Assembly (NCBI GenBank): GCA_030638785.1
Contig: DAOWDY010000158.1
Span: forward strand, 1-7,276
Length of the DNA: 7,276 bases
From: Candidatus Thorarchaeota archaeon
GTDB taxonomy: Archaea > Asgardarchaeota > Thorarchaeia > Thorarchaeales > Thorarchaeaceae
Direction of reading: 5' to 3'
Positions 1 to 4,729 of the stretch are shown in pieces. Position numbers and translations under genes: made by a program. Position 1 is the stretch's first letter; every line of letters begins with the position of its first letter. The notes beneath the pieces are model-generated. The model did no database searches and was not told the origin of the DNA. It saw nothing but the letters and a program-made list of their open reading frames with translations.

Positions 1-389
1 AATGATGCTATTGGAGAATCCAAGCCGCTAGAAATCATACATACAACATGACCCTCTGACCCAGTTGGTAAACCCCCAATTCCTTTTACTTCTTCAGCAG
101 GTATATACGAAGTTGATATTGCGCCACTTTGGTCTTTTGTTACTTGTGCTGAAGAAACTGATACAACACCGAAAACCATCGAAGCAGTTTCTGATATGGC
201 ACTAGGATCCTTACCTATGATCTCGATTGTGTCTTTCAGAATCTGAATATCTGAGAAATCTATTTTTCTTTCTTCTAGAGCCGCCTTCAAGTTTCTTTCA
301 AGAATCAGTAGTAATCTCTGTTGATCTTCTGCAGATTTTCTCCTTGGTATATTAGCTCGAACAATTACAGCTGATCTTTCAAGTAACAA
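1..389 (-). CDS. thiI: ThiI-like tRNA/thiamine sulfurtransferase, N-terminal part, THUMP domain missing (partial)
   Basis: ThiI adenylates U8 of tRNA through a PP-loop ATPase and transfers sulfur to make 4-thiouridine; in some organisms it also serves thiamine thiazole synthesis. Only the first 129 codons are in the window; the rest lies beyond base 1. The start is TTG at 389-387, with GAGG (397-400, minus strand) 7 bases upstream and an in-frame stop just before it. Residues 8-80 look like the N-terminal ferredoxin-like domain ending in VFGVVSVSSA. Residues 103-129 carry the family signature GIGGLPTGSEG followed by the PP-loop SSGLDSPIAS; the usual SGGxDS has its first Gly replaced by Ser. 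Only about 25 residues separate these blocks, against nearly 90 in bacterial ThiI as I remember it, so the THUMP domain is essentially absent. The frame stays open throughout. Family assignment is strong; tRNA thiolation by this version is inferred and uncertain. It is divergent from larE. Confidence 0.85.
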   Translation of the reverse strand, partial: MLLERSAVIVRANIPRRKSAEDQQRLLLILERNLKAALEERKIDFSDIQILKDTIEIIGKDPSAISETASMVFGVVSVSSAQVTKDQSGAISTSYIPAEEVKGIGGLPTGSEGHVVCMISSGLDSPIAS

Positions 390-396
390 TAGAATT

Positions 397-400
397 CCTC
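397..400 (-). promoter_or_regulatory. Shine-Dalgarno GAGG deciding the TTG start of the ThiI-like gene
   Basis: On the minus strand GAGG sits 7 bases before the TTG at 389-387. There is no ATG or GTG in this frame before the conserved N-terminal domain, and a TGA stop lies four codons upstream of the TTG. This is therefore the best start. Confidence 0.55.
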
Positions 401-407
401 ACAGATG

Positions 408-450
408 ATAATCTCGTTTATTTCAATCTCTAGCAAATGGACGAGATTAT
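408..450. promoter_or_regulatory. 10-bp perfect inverted repeat between thiI-like and larE (candidate operator)
   Basis: ATAATCTCGT at 408-417 is exactly repeated in inverted orientation as ACGAGATTAT at 441-450, with a 23-base spacer. The arm centres are 33 bp apart, about three helical turns, so both arms would face the same side of the DNA. The left arm lies just downstream of a TATA-like box for the minus-strand gene, and the right arm overlaps an AT-rich box (TTATAG, 447-452) that could serve larE. This placement fits a dimeric regulator controlling both divergent genes. The repeat is seen directly; its function is inferred. Confidence 0.5.
417..424 (-). promoter_or_regulatory. TATA-like box for the ThiI-like gene
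   Basis: On the minus strand GAAATAAA lies about 28-35 bases upstream of the TTG start at 389, leaving room for only a very short leader that still includes the GAGG site. The archaeal TATA box is normally about 27 bases ahead of transcription start. The match to the consensus is moderate. Confidence 0.35.
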
Positions 451-557
451 AGTTTACCCTTTTGACTTTTCTATACGGCAAACAAATCAATACTCATCTA
501 GCATTCTCACTTCTAATGAACAGATAGGTAATATTAAGTCCATAATGAGTTTAAACC

Positions 558-562
558 GGAAG
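558..562 (+). promoter_or_regulatory. larE: Ribosome binding site supporting the larE start at 569
   Basis: GGAAG is 6 bases upstream of the ATG at 569. The upstream candidates are worse: the ATG at 437 has no purine-rich site, the ATG at 545 has only a weak one, and the ATG at 563 directly abuts GGAAG. Confidence 0.45.
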
Positions 563-568
563 ATGTCA

Positions 569-1396
569 ATGAATACTTCTGCTGAATTCAAGTTTGAAAG
601 AGTCAGAGATATGTTTAGGAATAAACGTGTTCTAGTCGCCTTCAGTGGTGGTGTTGATAGTGCGGTATTAGCTATCCTTGCAAGACAGAGTGCAAAGGAA
701 ACGCGACTTCTTACTGTAGATAGCATCACCTTTCCTAGAAGAGAACTTGAAGCTGCACAAGAAGTAGCAAATGAATTAGACATTGAGATTGAGATAATCG
801 AAGTTGACGAGCTTGCTAATGAAGATTTGGCGAAAAACCCCACGGATAGATGCTACCATTGCAAGAAAGAGCTAGCAACTACTTGGTTGACTAGGTCAGA
901 ACAAATCTCATTCGACCTTGTTGCTGATGGCACAAATGCAAGCGATGTAGAGGGCCATCGTCCAGGTGCCAAAGCTCTTGAAGAGGCTGGGGTCTGGTCT
1001 CCCCTGAAGATAGCAGGGATTACAAAGGATGAGATTCGAGAGTTTGCAAGGAATAGTGGACTTTCTGTTGCGGATCGACCGTCAATGGCATGTCTTTCTA
1101 GTAGATTTCCATATGGAACTGAAATCACTGAGAAACGAATTAGAATGGTAGATGAAGTTGAACAAATTGTTCGGGATATTTTCAAAGTTGAGTGTGTTAG
1201 GGCACGATATCACGATGATGTAGTACGCATTGAGGTGGGAATTAATGAACGGGCCAAAATGTTTGACTTGCAACGTCTTGATCAGCTGAATGAATTAGTA
1301 AAAGGTATTGGTTTCAAATATGTCGCATTTGATATCCAAGGATATCGCACAGGGTCAATGGATGAAGTTCTGGAACCAATCGAAAACGACACCTAA
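569..1396 (+). CDS. larE: LarE-type ATP-dependent sulfur transferase (three-cysteine, probably [4Fe-4S] type)
   Basis: LarE is a cytoplasmic PP-loop enzyme that adenylates the carboxylates of pyridinium-3,5-biscarboxylic acid mononucleotide and inserts sulfur, a step in making the nickel-pincer nucleotide of lactate racemase. From the ATG at 569 the protein has 275 residues, close to the usual ~275. Near residue 23 it has the PP-loop AFSGGVDSA; it then has DGTNASD, the HRPG block, and the signature ACLSSRFPYGTEIT. Cys175 of the last block matches the sacrificial cysteine of the Lactobacillus enzyme. Two further cysteines occur as RCYHCKKE (Cys95, Cys98). This three-cysteine set is known from Thermotoga and methanogen LarE, where it binds a [4Fe-4S] cluster that carries the transferred sulfide. 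The frame is also open upstream to an ATG at 437, but those 44 residues do not look like LarE and would cover the right arm of the inverted repeat. No larA, larB or larC is in the window, so the true acceptor is open. Confidence 0.88.
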   Translation: MNTSAEFKFERVRDMFRNKRVLVAFSGGVDSAVLAILARQSAKETRLLTVDSITFPRRELEAAQEVANELDIEIEIIEVDELANEDLAKNPTDRCYHCKKELATTWLTRSEQISFDLVADGTNASDVEGHRPGAKALEEAGVWSPLKIAGITKDEIREFARNSGLSVADRPSMACLSSRFPYGTEITEKRIRMVDEVEQIVRDIFKVECVRARYHDDVVRIEVGINERAKMFDLQRLDQLNELVKGIGFKYVAFDIQGYRTGSMDEVLEPIENDT

Positions 1397-1403
1397 TTTT
1401 TCT
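1397..1403 (+). terminator. Possible T-rich terminator after larE
   Basis: TTTTTCT follows the larE TAA stop directly. Archaeal RNA polymerase often stops at such T-runs without a hairpin. This run is short, so the call is weak. Confidence 0.3.
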
Positions 1404-1443
1404 CTGATTGCAGTAATCTCGGTATATCCGTCAACTTATTACC

Positions 1444-1451
1444 AATTATAA
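1444..1451 (+). promoter_or_regulatory. TATA-like box for the flavoenzyme gene
   Basis: AATTATAA lies about 27 bases upstream of a likely transcription start near 1475. That would give a short leader that still contains the GGTGAG ribosome site at 1481. It fits the archaeal TATA position; there is no supporting data beyond sequence. Confidence 0.4.
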
Positions 1452-1480
1452 CTATTGTTAACACATCTCAGATTCAAGCG

Positions 1481-1486
1481 GGTGAG
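1481..1486 (+). promoter_or_regulatory. Ribosome binding site GGTGAG for a TTG start
   Basis: GGTGAG is complementary to the 3' end of archaeal 16S rRNA and lies 5 bases ahead of TTG 1492. It supports this unusual start codon over any later ATG, the first of which falls well inside the FAD/NADPH protein. Confidence 0.55.
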
Positions 1487-1491
1487 AAAGC

Positions 1492-2433
1492 TTGGCGGAA
1501 AAAAACACTACTGAATACGACGTAATCATAATTGGAGGTGGGCCGGCAGGCCTGTCTGCAGGGATAATCGCGGCATACAAAGGACTACATACTGCTGTTT
1601 TTGAAGGCGGGACTTGGGGTGGACTACTCTCTACGATTTACCCGTATAAACACGTGTTCAATTATCCAGGCATTCCAAAGATTCTAGCCTCGCACCTTGT
1701 TGCAGAATGGGTTAAGCAGGCCGCAGATCTTGGAGTTTATCTCATGCATGAACGAGTTACAGAGATTACATCCGAAAAACAAGTTTCCACTGAAGATGGA
1801 ACATACAGTGCAAAAGTGATAATCATAGCCACTGGGATGCGACCAAACACACTGGGAATTCCTGGCGAAGTAGAATTCTCGAGAAAGAATCGAGGTGTTT
1901 TTCCGTACGTGACAGAACCCGAATTCTTTCATGACAAGAGAGTCCTAGTGATTGGTGGCGGCGATACGGCCTTAGATGCTGTTGTCGATGCTCACTCTGT
2001 CACTGACAAAATTTGGTTGGCGCACAGGAAGGATAAGTTTAGAGCTGCAGAAAGCATAGTGAATCGAATTGTAAAAGAAGAAATGGCTGAAATACGTTAT
2101 AATACTGAGATTCGAGAGATTCGTGGTGAAACAGAAGTTACTCATGCAACGCTTGAAGACAATAAGACCGGCAAAAAATGGGACTTGGAAGTCGATCGTG
2201 TTGTGATTGCTGTTGGGTTAATTCCTAATACTGAGGTATTTTCCAATCTTGGGCTTAAAATGAATAATCGATTCATTGCAACTGATGGGGAGATGAGGAC
2301 TAATATCGAGGGACTATTTGCCGCAGGAGATATTGTTTCTGTATATCAATTGGCCACTGTAGCGGCTGCTCAGGGTGCACTCGCTGCTCATAATGCATAC
2401 AAGCACATCAGGAAACCTTACTGGTCAGAATGA
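1492..2433 (+). CDS. Thioredoxin-reductase-fold FAD/NADPH oxidoreductase without CxxC (ferredoxin-NADP+ reductase-like)
   Basis: A two-dinucleotide-domain flavoprotein of 313 residues, the normal length for the low-molecular-weight thioredoxin reductase family. The FAD site GGGPAG is at 15-20, the second Rossmann motif GGGDTA at 155-160, HRKDKFR at 178-184 (basic residues typical of NADPH binding), and the C-terminal FAD contact GLFAAGD at 274-280. Where thioredoxin reductases have CAxC, this protein reads YVTE (139-142), and I find no cysteine anywhere in it. It therefore cannot be a dithiol thioredoxin reductase. The segment RGVFPYVTEPEFFHDKRV and the block around GGLLSTIYPYK resemble the YumC-type ferredoxin/flavodoxin-NADP+ reductases. 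I infer electron exchange between NADPH and a ferredoxin or another partner. The start is TTG with GGTGAG upstream. It has its own likely promoter and follows larE by 95 bases. Confidence 0.85.
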   Translation: MAEKNTTEYDVIIIGGGPAGLSAGIIAAYKGLHTAVFEGGTWGGLLSTIYPYKHVFNYPGIPKILASHLVAEWVKQAADLGVYLMHERVTEITSEKQVSTEDGTYSAKVIIIATGMRPNTLGIPGEVEFSRKNRGVFPYVTEPEFFHDKRVLVIGGGDTALDAVVDAHSVTDKIWLAHRKDKFRAAESIVNRIVKEEMAEIRYNTEIREIRGETEVTHATLEDNKTGKKWDLEVDRVVIAVGLIPNTEVFSNLGLKMNNRFIATDGEMRTNIEGLFAAGDIVSVYQLATVAAAQGALAAHNAYKHIRKPYWSE

Positions 2434-2493
2434 TTAATCTTCAACTAAGAGAACGAAACCTTCAAACCAATTTAGTAGGATATTCCATATCAA

Positions 2494-2637
2494 ATGGAAG
2501 AGAAGCAATATTGCACCACTAATCTTTCTGCTACACCAGTTGGAGCAGATGATTTTTCTGACCTTATTGATGAGCTTGGAGTTAAGGCTCAATTACAGAA
2601 GTTGATTCGTCAAGTTTATTCTGTGAAATTCATATAG
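2494..2637 (+). CDS. Doubtful small ORF, 47 residues
   Basis: An ATG at 2494 opens a 47-residue frame ending in TAG, lying in the 241-base gap between the flavoenzyme and the SDR. I recognise no family. The central part (residues 18-45) could form one or two short amphipathic helices, with acidic FSDLIDEL followed by basic QLQKLIRQ. There is no well-placed ribosome site (a weak TAGGAT is 13 bases upstream), and its last bases overlap the likely TATA box of the SDR gene. It may be a chance frame, a gene remnant or a real small protein. Confidence 0.2.
   Translation: MEEKQYCTTNLSATPVGADDFSDLIDELGVKAQLQKLIRQVYSVKFI
2629..2636 (+). promoter_or_regulatory. TATA-like box for the SDR gene
   Basis: TTCATATA lies 39-46 bases before the SDR ATG, placing transcription start near 2660 with a leader of about 15 bases holding AGGGAG. 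The surrounding decamer AATTCATATA recurs exactly ahead of the methyltransferase gene (5434-5443), which supports both as promoters. Confidence 0.45.
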
Positions 2638-2660
2638 AGGAATAGCTCCTAGAGAATCTT

Positions 2661-2667
2661 AGGGAGA
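2661..2667 (+). promoter_or_regulatory. Ribosome binding site of the SDR gene, possibly in a hairpin
   Basis: AGGGAGA lies about 7 bases before the ATG at 2675. CTCC at 2646-2649 can pair with GGAG at 2663-2666, with two or three further pairs inside, so a longer transcript could hide the site. A transcript starting near 2660 would lack the CTCC strand, so the hairpin may never form. Confidence 0.4.
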
Positions 2668-2674
2668 AGAAAAC

Positions 2675-3421
2675 ATGAAATTGGAAGGGAAAGTTGCCAT
2701 AGTTACAGGCGCGGGTGTAGGTATAGGGGAAGCCACTGCTCATCTCTTTGCAAGTGAAGGGGCAAGTGTTGTCTGCAATGACATTAATGAAACTGCATCA
2801 GAAGTTGTAGATAGAATACAATCCATGGGAAGAGAATCAATCTTTGTCAGGGGCGACGTATCTGACTCAAGAGATGCAGAGCTGATTGTAGATAAAGTCG
2901 TCAAGAAATATGGTAGACTTGACATCCTGGTAAACAATGCTGGGATAGTCCTCCCTGGACGGGTTGACAATATGAGTGTTGAAAACTGGGACAGAACGAT
3001 GGAAGTGAATGTGAGAGGTCCATATCTTCTCTCACGATTTGCTATTCCCCACCTTAGAGAGGTTCAGGGAACCATTATTCATGTTGCATCTGCTGTTGCT
3101 CTGATGGGCGCGAAGAATCGAGCCGCCTACACTGCATCTAAAGGAGCTCTAGTATCGCTCACTCGAGCTATGGCTGTTGATTACATGGAAGATAAGATTC
3201 GTGTCAATTGCATATGCCCTGGTACTACTGATACACCGTCTCTCGACGAACGACTCTCTAAGTTACCTGACCCTGCTGCAGCCAGAAAACAATTCATCGA
3301 ACGGCAACCTCTGGGTCGATTTGGAAAACCTGAAGAAATTGCTGAGGGGATCTTGTATCTAGCTCTTGCTGAGTTCTGTACAGGCACATGTCTTCCAGTG
3401 GATGGTGGCATGGCAATCTAA
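2675..3421 (+). CDS. Classical short-chain dehydrogenase/reductase (BDH2 / keto-deoxy-sugar-acid dehydrogenase-like)
   Basis: A cytoplasmic NAD(P)-dependent alcohol/ketone oxidoreductase of 248 residues, the normal classical SDR length. The cofactor motif TGAGVGIG is at 11-18, Asp36 at the end of the second strand points to NAD(H) rather than NADP(H), and NNAG is at 87-90. The catalytic tetrad is complete: Asn112, Ser139, Tyr152 and Lys156. The C-terminal block CPGTTDTPSLDER (181-193), followed by PAAARKQFIERQPLGRFGKPEEIA, closely resembles human BDH2 (DHRS6) and bacterial 2-keto-3-deoxy-L-fuconate/rhamnonate dehydrogenases. A hydroxy-acid or sugar-acid substrate is therefore more likely than acyl-ACP, but the substrate cannot be read from sequence. 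It starts at ATG with AGGGAG upstream, and is likely monocistronic, with its own TATA-like box and a 358-base gap after it. Confidence 0.88.
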   Translation: MKLEGKVAIVTGAGVGIGEATAHLFASEGASVVCNDINETASEVVDRIQSMGRESIFVRGDVSDSRDAELIVDKVVKKYGRLDILVNNAGIVLPGRVDNMSVENWDRTMEVNVRGPYLLSRFAIPHLREVQGTIIHVASAVALMGAKNRAAYTASKGALVSLTRAMAVDYMEDKIRVNCICPGTTDTPSLDERLSKLPDPAAARKQFIERQPLGRFGKPEEIAEGILYLALAEFCTGTCLPVDGGMAI

Positions 3422-3562
3422 CACCACAGAAGCAAGTAAACACCGATTTATTGTTCCCTTAGTATATCCATGATACCACATCACACCTAGAAATCCCGAA
3501 CGACCCGTAAAAATAGTTTTAACAACAATCCAAAACAATAAGATGGTACTTGAATCAAACCA
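3422..3562. other. Intergenic stretch without recognised feature
   Basis: This is the first part of the 358-base gap between the SDR and GNAT-like genes. It is AT-rich, with scattered short A and T runs such as AAAAATAGTTTTAAC, and has no open frame with a ribosome site. I see no tRNA, strong hairpin or repeat. A terminator for the SDR gene may lie here, but none is evident. Confidence 0.4.
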
Positions 3563-3570
3563 TTTATATT
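3563..3570 (+). promoter_or_regulatory. TATA box of the GNAT-like / iron-sulfur flavoprotein operon
   Basis: TTTATATT is the best archaeal TATA match in the window, preceded by an A-rich possible BRE (CAAACC). Transcription would start near 3592-3596. That leaves a leader of about 185 bases before the ATG at 3780, unusually long for an archaeal mRNA, and it contains the structured element that follows. Confidence 0.55.
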
Positions 3571-3604
3571 GAATTACAGCTATTGTATTCTTGTGACCAA
3601 TTAA

Positions 3605-3713
3605 GGGTCCATGAGCTAATCTCGTCCAATATGGCTGGGAGTCTTCTACTGCTTACTATGTCAAATTAGGTCAGGCTAGGTAAGAAGACTCTCTGATTGG
3701 GATTAGAACGGAG
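3605..3713 (+). ncRNA. Candidate structured RNA leader (riboswitch-like) or small RNA
   Basis: Two nested helices can be drawn. The outer pairs 3616-3624 with 3698-3706, nine consecutive pairs including two G-U. The inner pairs 3639-3647 with 3683-3691, nine perfect Watson-Crick pairs. It extends inward past one bulged A by A3648-T3681 and C3649-G3680, and outward by G3638-T3692 (wobble) and G3637-C3693. A 12-base/4-base internal loop separates the helices, and the apical loop is about 30 bases. Competing pairings exist: 3652-3656 with 3680-3684, and 3626-3630 with 3696-3700. With a strong TATA box upstream and the gene 66 bases downstream, it looks like a regulatory leader. I cannot match it to a known riboswitch. 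It could also be a free small RNA or DNA-level inverted repeats. Confidence 0.45.
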
Positions 3714-3739
3714 TCACACTCGCAGTAAAGCGGAATGGA

Positions 3740-3772
3740 TCCTCGACTTTGACTTGGTACTATTTGGAGGAG
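3740..3772 (+). promoter_or_regulatory. Strong ribosome binding site with a possible anti-Shine-Dalgarno strand
   Basis: GGAGGAG at 3766-3772 lies 7 bases before the ATG at 3780 and is the strongest ribosome site in the window. TCCTC at 3740-3744 can pair with GAGGA at 3767-3771 across a 22-base loop, which would hide the site. Lying directly downstream of the structured element, this could be its expression platform. Five base pairs is modest and may be chance. Confidence 0.4.
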
Positions 3773-3779
3773 AATAAGG

Positions 3780-4721
3780 ATGAAAGTTGTATACAAGAAT
3801 TACGAACCAGACCAGGGTCTAGATGAACTACAGGCCAAAATATACACTGAAGCTTCAGGACTTCCCGCTACAGCAGAGGAAATCAAGGCTCGAAACATAA
3901 CACGACCGTCAGAAATGACGCGCTATGCACTTACTGAGGATGATACCCCACTGGCTTACGTCACGTCTAGAGACTCGAGTTCTGAGCCCGGGCGAACCTA
4001 TATTGGTTATCCCTGGAAGCTTAAAGATTGTCCAGATGAAGCACAAAAGGCAATCTTCACCGACGTGATGAAATTTCTAAAAGGTCGGGAAGAAACGAAA
4101 ACAATCGGAACAACCGTTGTAGTCGGTTCAAAGATTGCAGACCAACAGCTCAAGTTCTTCCATAAACTTGGATTTCGAGAAGAAGATCAAATCTACATCT
4201 ATAACAAGGATTTGAACGTAAAGAAAGTCAGTAAATGGGATTTGGGGGACAAGGAATCGTCATATGATGCAAGAGGCATCACTATTGAAGACATAGATGA
4301 TATGATTGAACTCATCCAATCAGATCCGTACATCAAGAACGCCTTTCCAAACAAAGATGCAATTAGGGAATACCTTGAGAATAGAGTGCTTAAGGATGGA
4401 CATGCTGTCGCTGTTTTCAAAGACAAGAAATTCATTGCGGCAAGTGCTGTCTTAAGAGCTACACCTGATAGTCCTATAATATCGGGTGATGAAGATCGAT
4501 ATATCATGAGATTCTCTGCTATGCGACCTGGATACAAAGGTGCTTGGAAACGCCTTGTGGTAGAAATTGCAAAAGAGTGCGTAGCGGCTAATTTAGTAGA
4601 TGTCCCACTTCTATTGAGAACAACATTTACGTCAAGGGATCCAGTAGCAACTGGCATTGCGGAAATAAAACCAGAGCTTGAGCTTTTCGAGAAAGTACTT
4701 GTTCTGGAAAATAAGGAGTGA
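3780..4721 (+). CDS. Tandem GNAT-fold acetyltransferase-like protein
   Basis: The protein has 313 residues, about twice one GNAT domain, and reads as two GNAT-like halves. In the N-terminal half (1-145), ALTEDDTPLAYVTSRD (50-65) is a typical beta-strand turn and FFHKLGFREEDQIYIYNK (126-143) is a typical GNAT C-terminal signature. In the C-terminal half (about 164-309), ITIEDIDDMIELI is the usual opening helix, and MRPGYKGAWKRLVVEIAKE (248-266) sits where the acetyl-CoA pyrophosphate loop (Q/RxxGxG/A) is expected. In the first half that place reads YPWKLKDCPDEAQ, with no such glycine pattern, so the half may not bind acetyl-CoA. No signal peptide or membrane segment is seen. It is the first gene of an operon whose second start lies 8 bases past its stop. 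The substrate is unknown. Confidence 0.6.
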   Translation: MKVVYKNYEPDQGLDELQAKIYTEASGLPATAEEIKARNITRPSEMTRYALTEDDTPLAYVTSRDSSSEPGRTYIGYPWKLKDCPDEAQKAIFTDVMKFLKGREETKTIGTTVVVGSKIADQQLKFFHKLGFREEDQIYIYNKDLNVKKVSKWDLGDKESSYDARGITIEDIDDMIELIQSDPYIKNAFPNKDAIREYLENRVLKDGHAVAVFKDKKFIAASAVLRATPDSPIISGDEDRYIMRFSAMRPGYKGAWKRLVVEIAKECVAANLVDVPLLLRTTFTSRDPVATGIAEIKPELELFEKVLVLENKE

Positions 4722-4729
4722 GTGCCTTA

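Noticed and set aside
1..389. Frameshift or pseudogene as the cause of the missing THUMP domain
   Set aside because: The frame is open and in register from the start codon through the PP-loop, with a good ribosome site. An in-frame loss fits better, although the rest of the gene is outside the window.
487..1185. Minus-strand open frames opposite larE
   Set aside because: They mirror a strongly conserved larE reading frame and show no family signature or ribosome site.
1414..1475. Second full inverted-repeat operator ahead of the flavoenzyme
   Set aside because: TAATCTCG at 1414-1421 has only a poor opposite arm (TCAGATTC at 1468-1475, 5 of 8 matching), so only a half-site is supported.
1492..2433. 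Naming this gene trxB (thioredoxin reductase)
   Set aside because: The redox-active CxxC is absent and no cysteine is present, so the name would be misleading despite the shared fold.
3616..3718. H/ACA-type guide RNA: two stems with an internal pocket and ACA at 3716-3718
   Set aside because: The apical loop (3650-3679) contains no GA dinucleotide, so an archaeal K-turn or K-loop cannot form there. The ACA is also about 9 bases away from the lower stem instead of next to it.
4199..4657. 152-residue open frame on the minus strand
   Set aside because: It lies wholly inside the plus-strand GNAT-like gene, which has a strong ribosome site, a TATA box and family signatures. The minus frame has low-complexity Ser/Leu content and no recognisable family.
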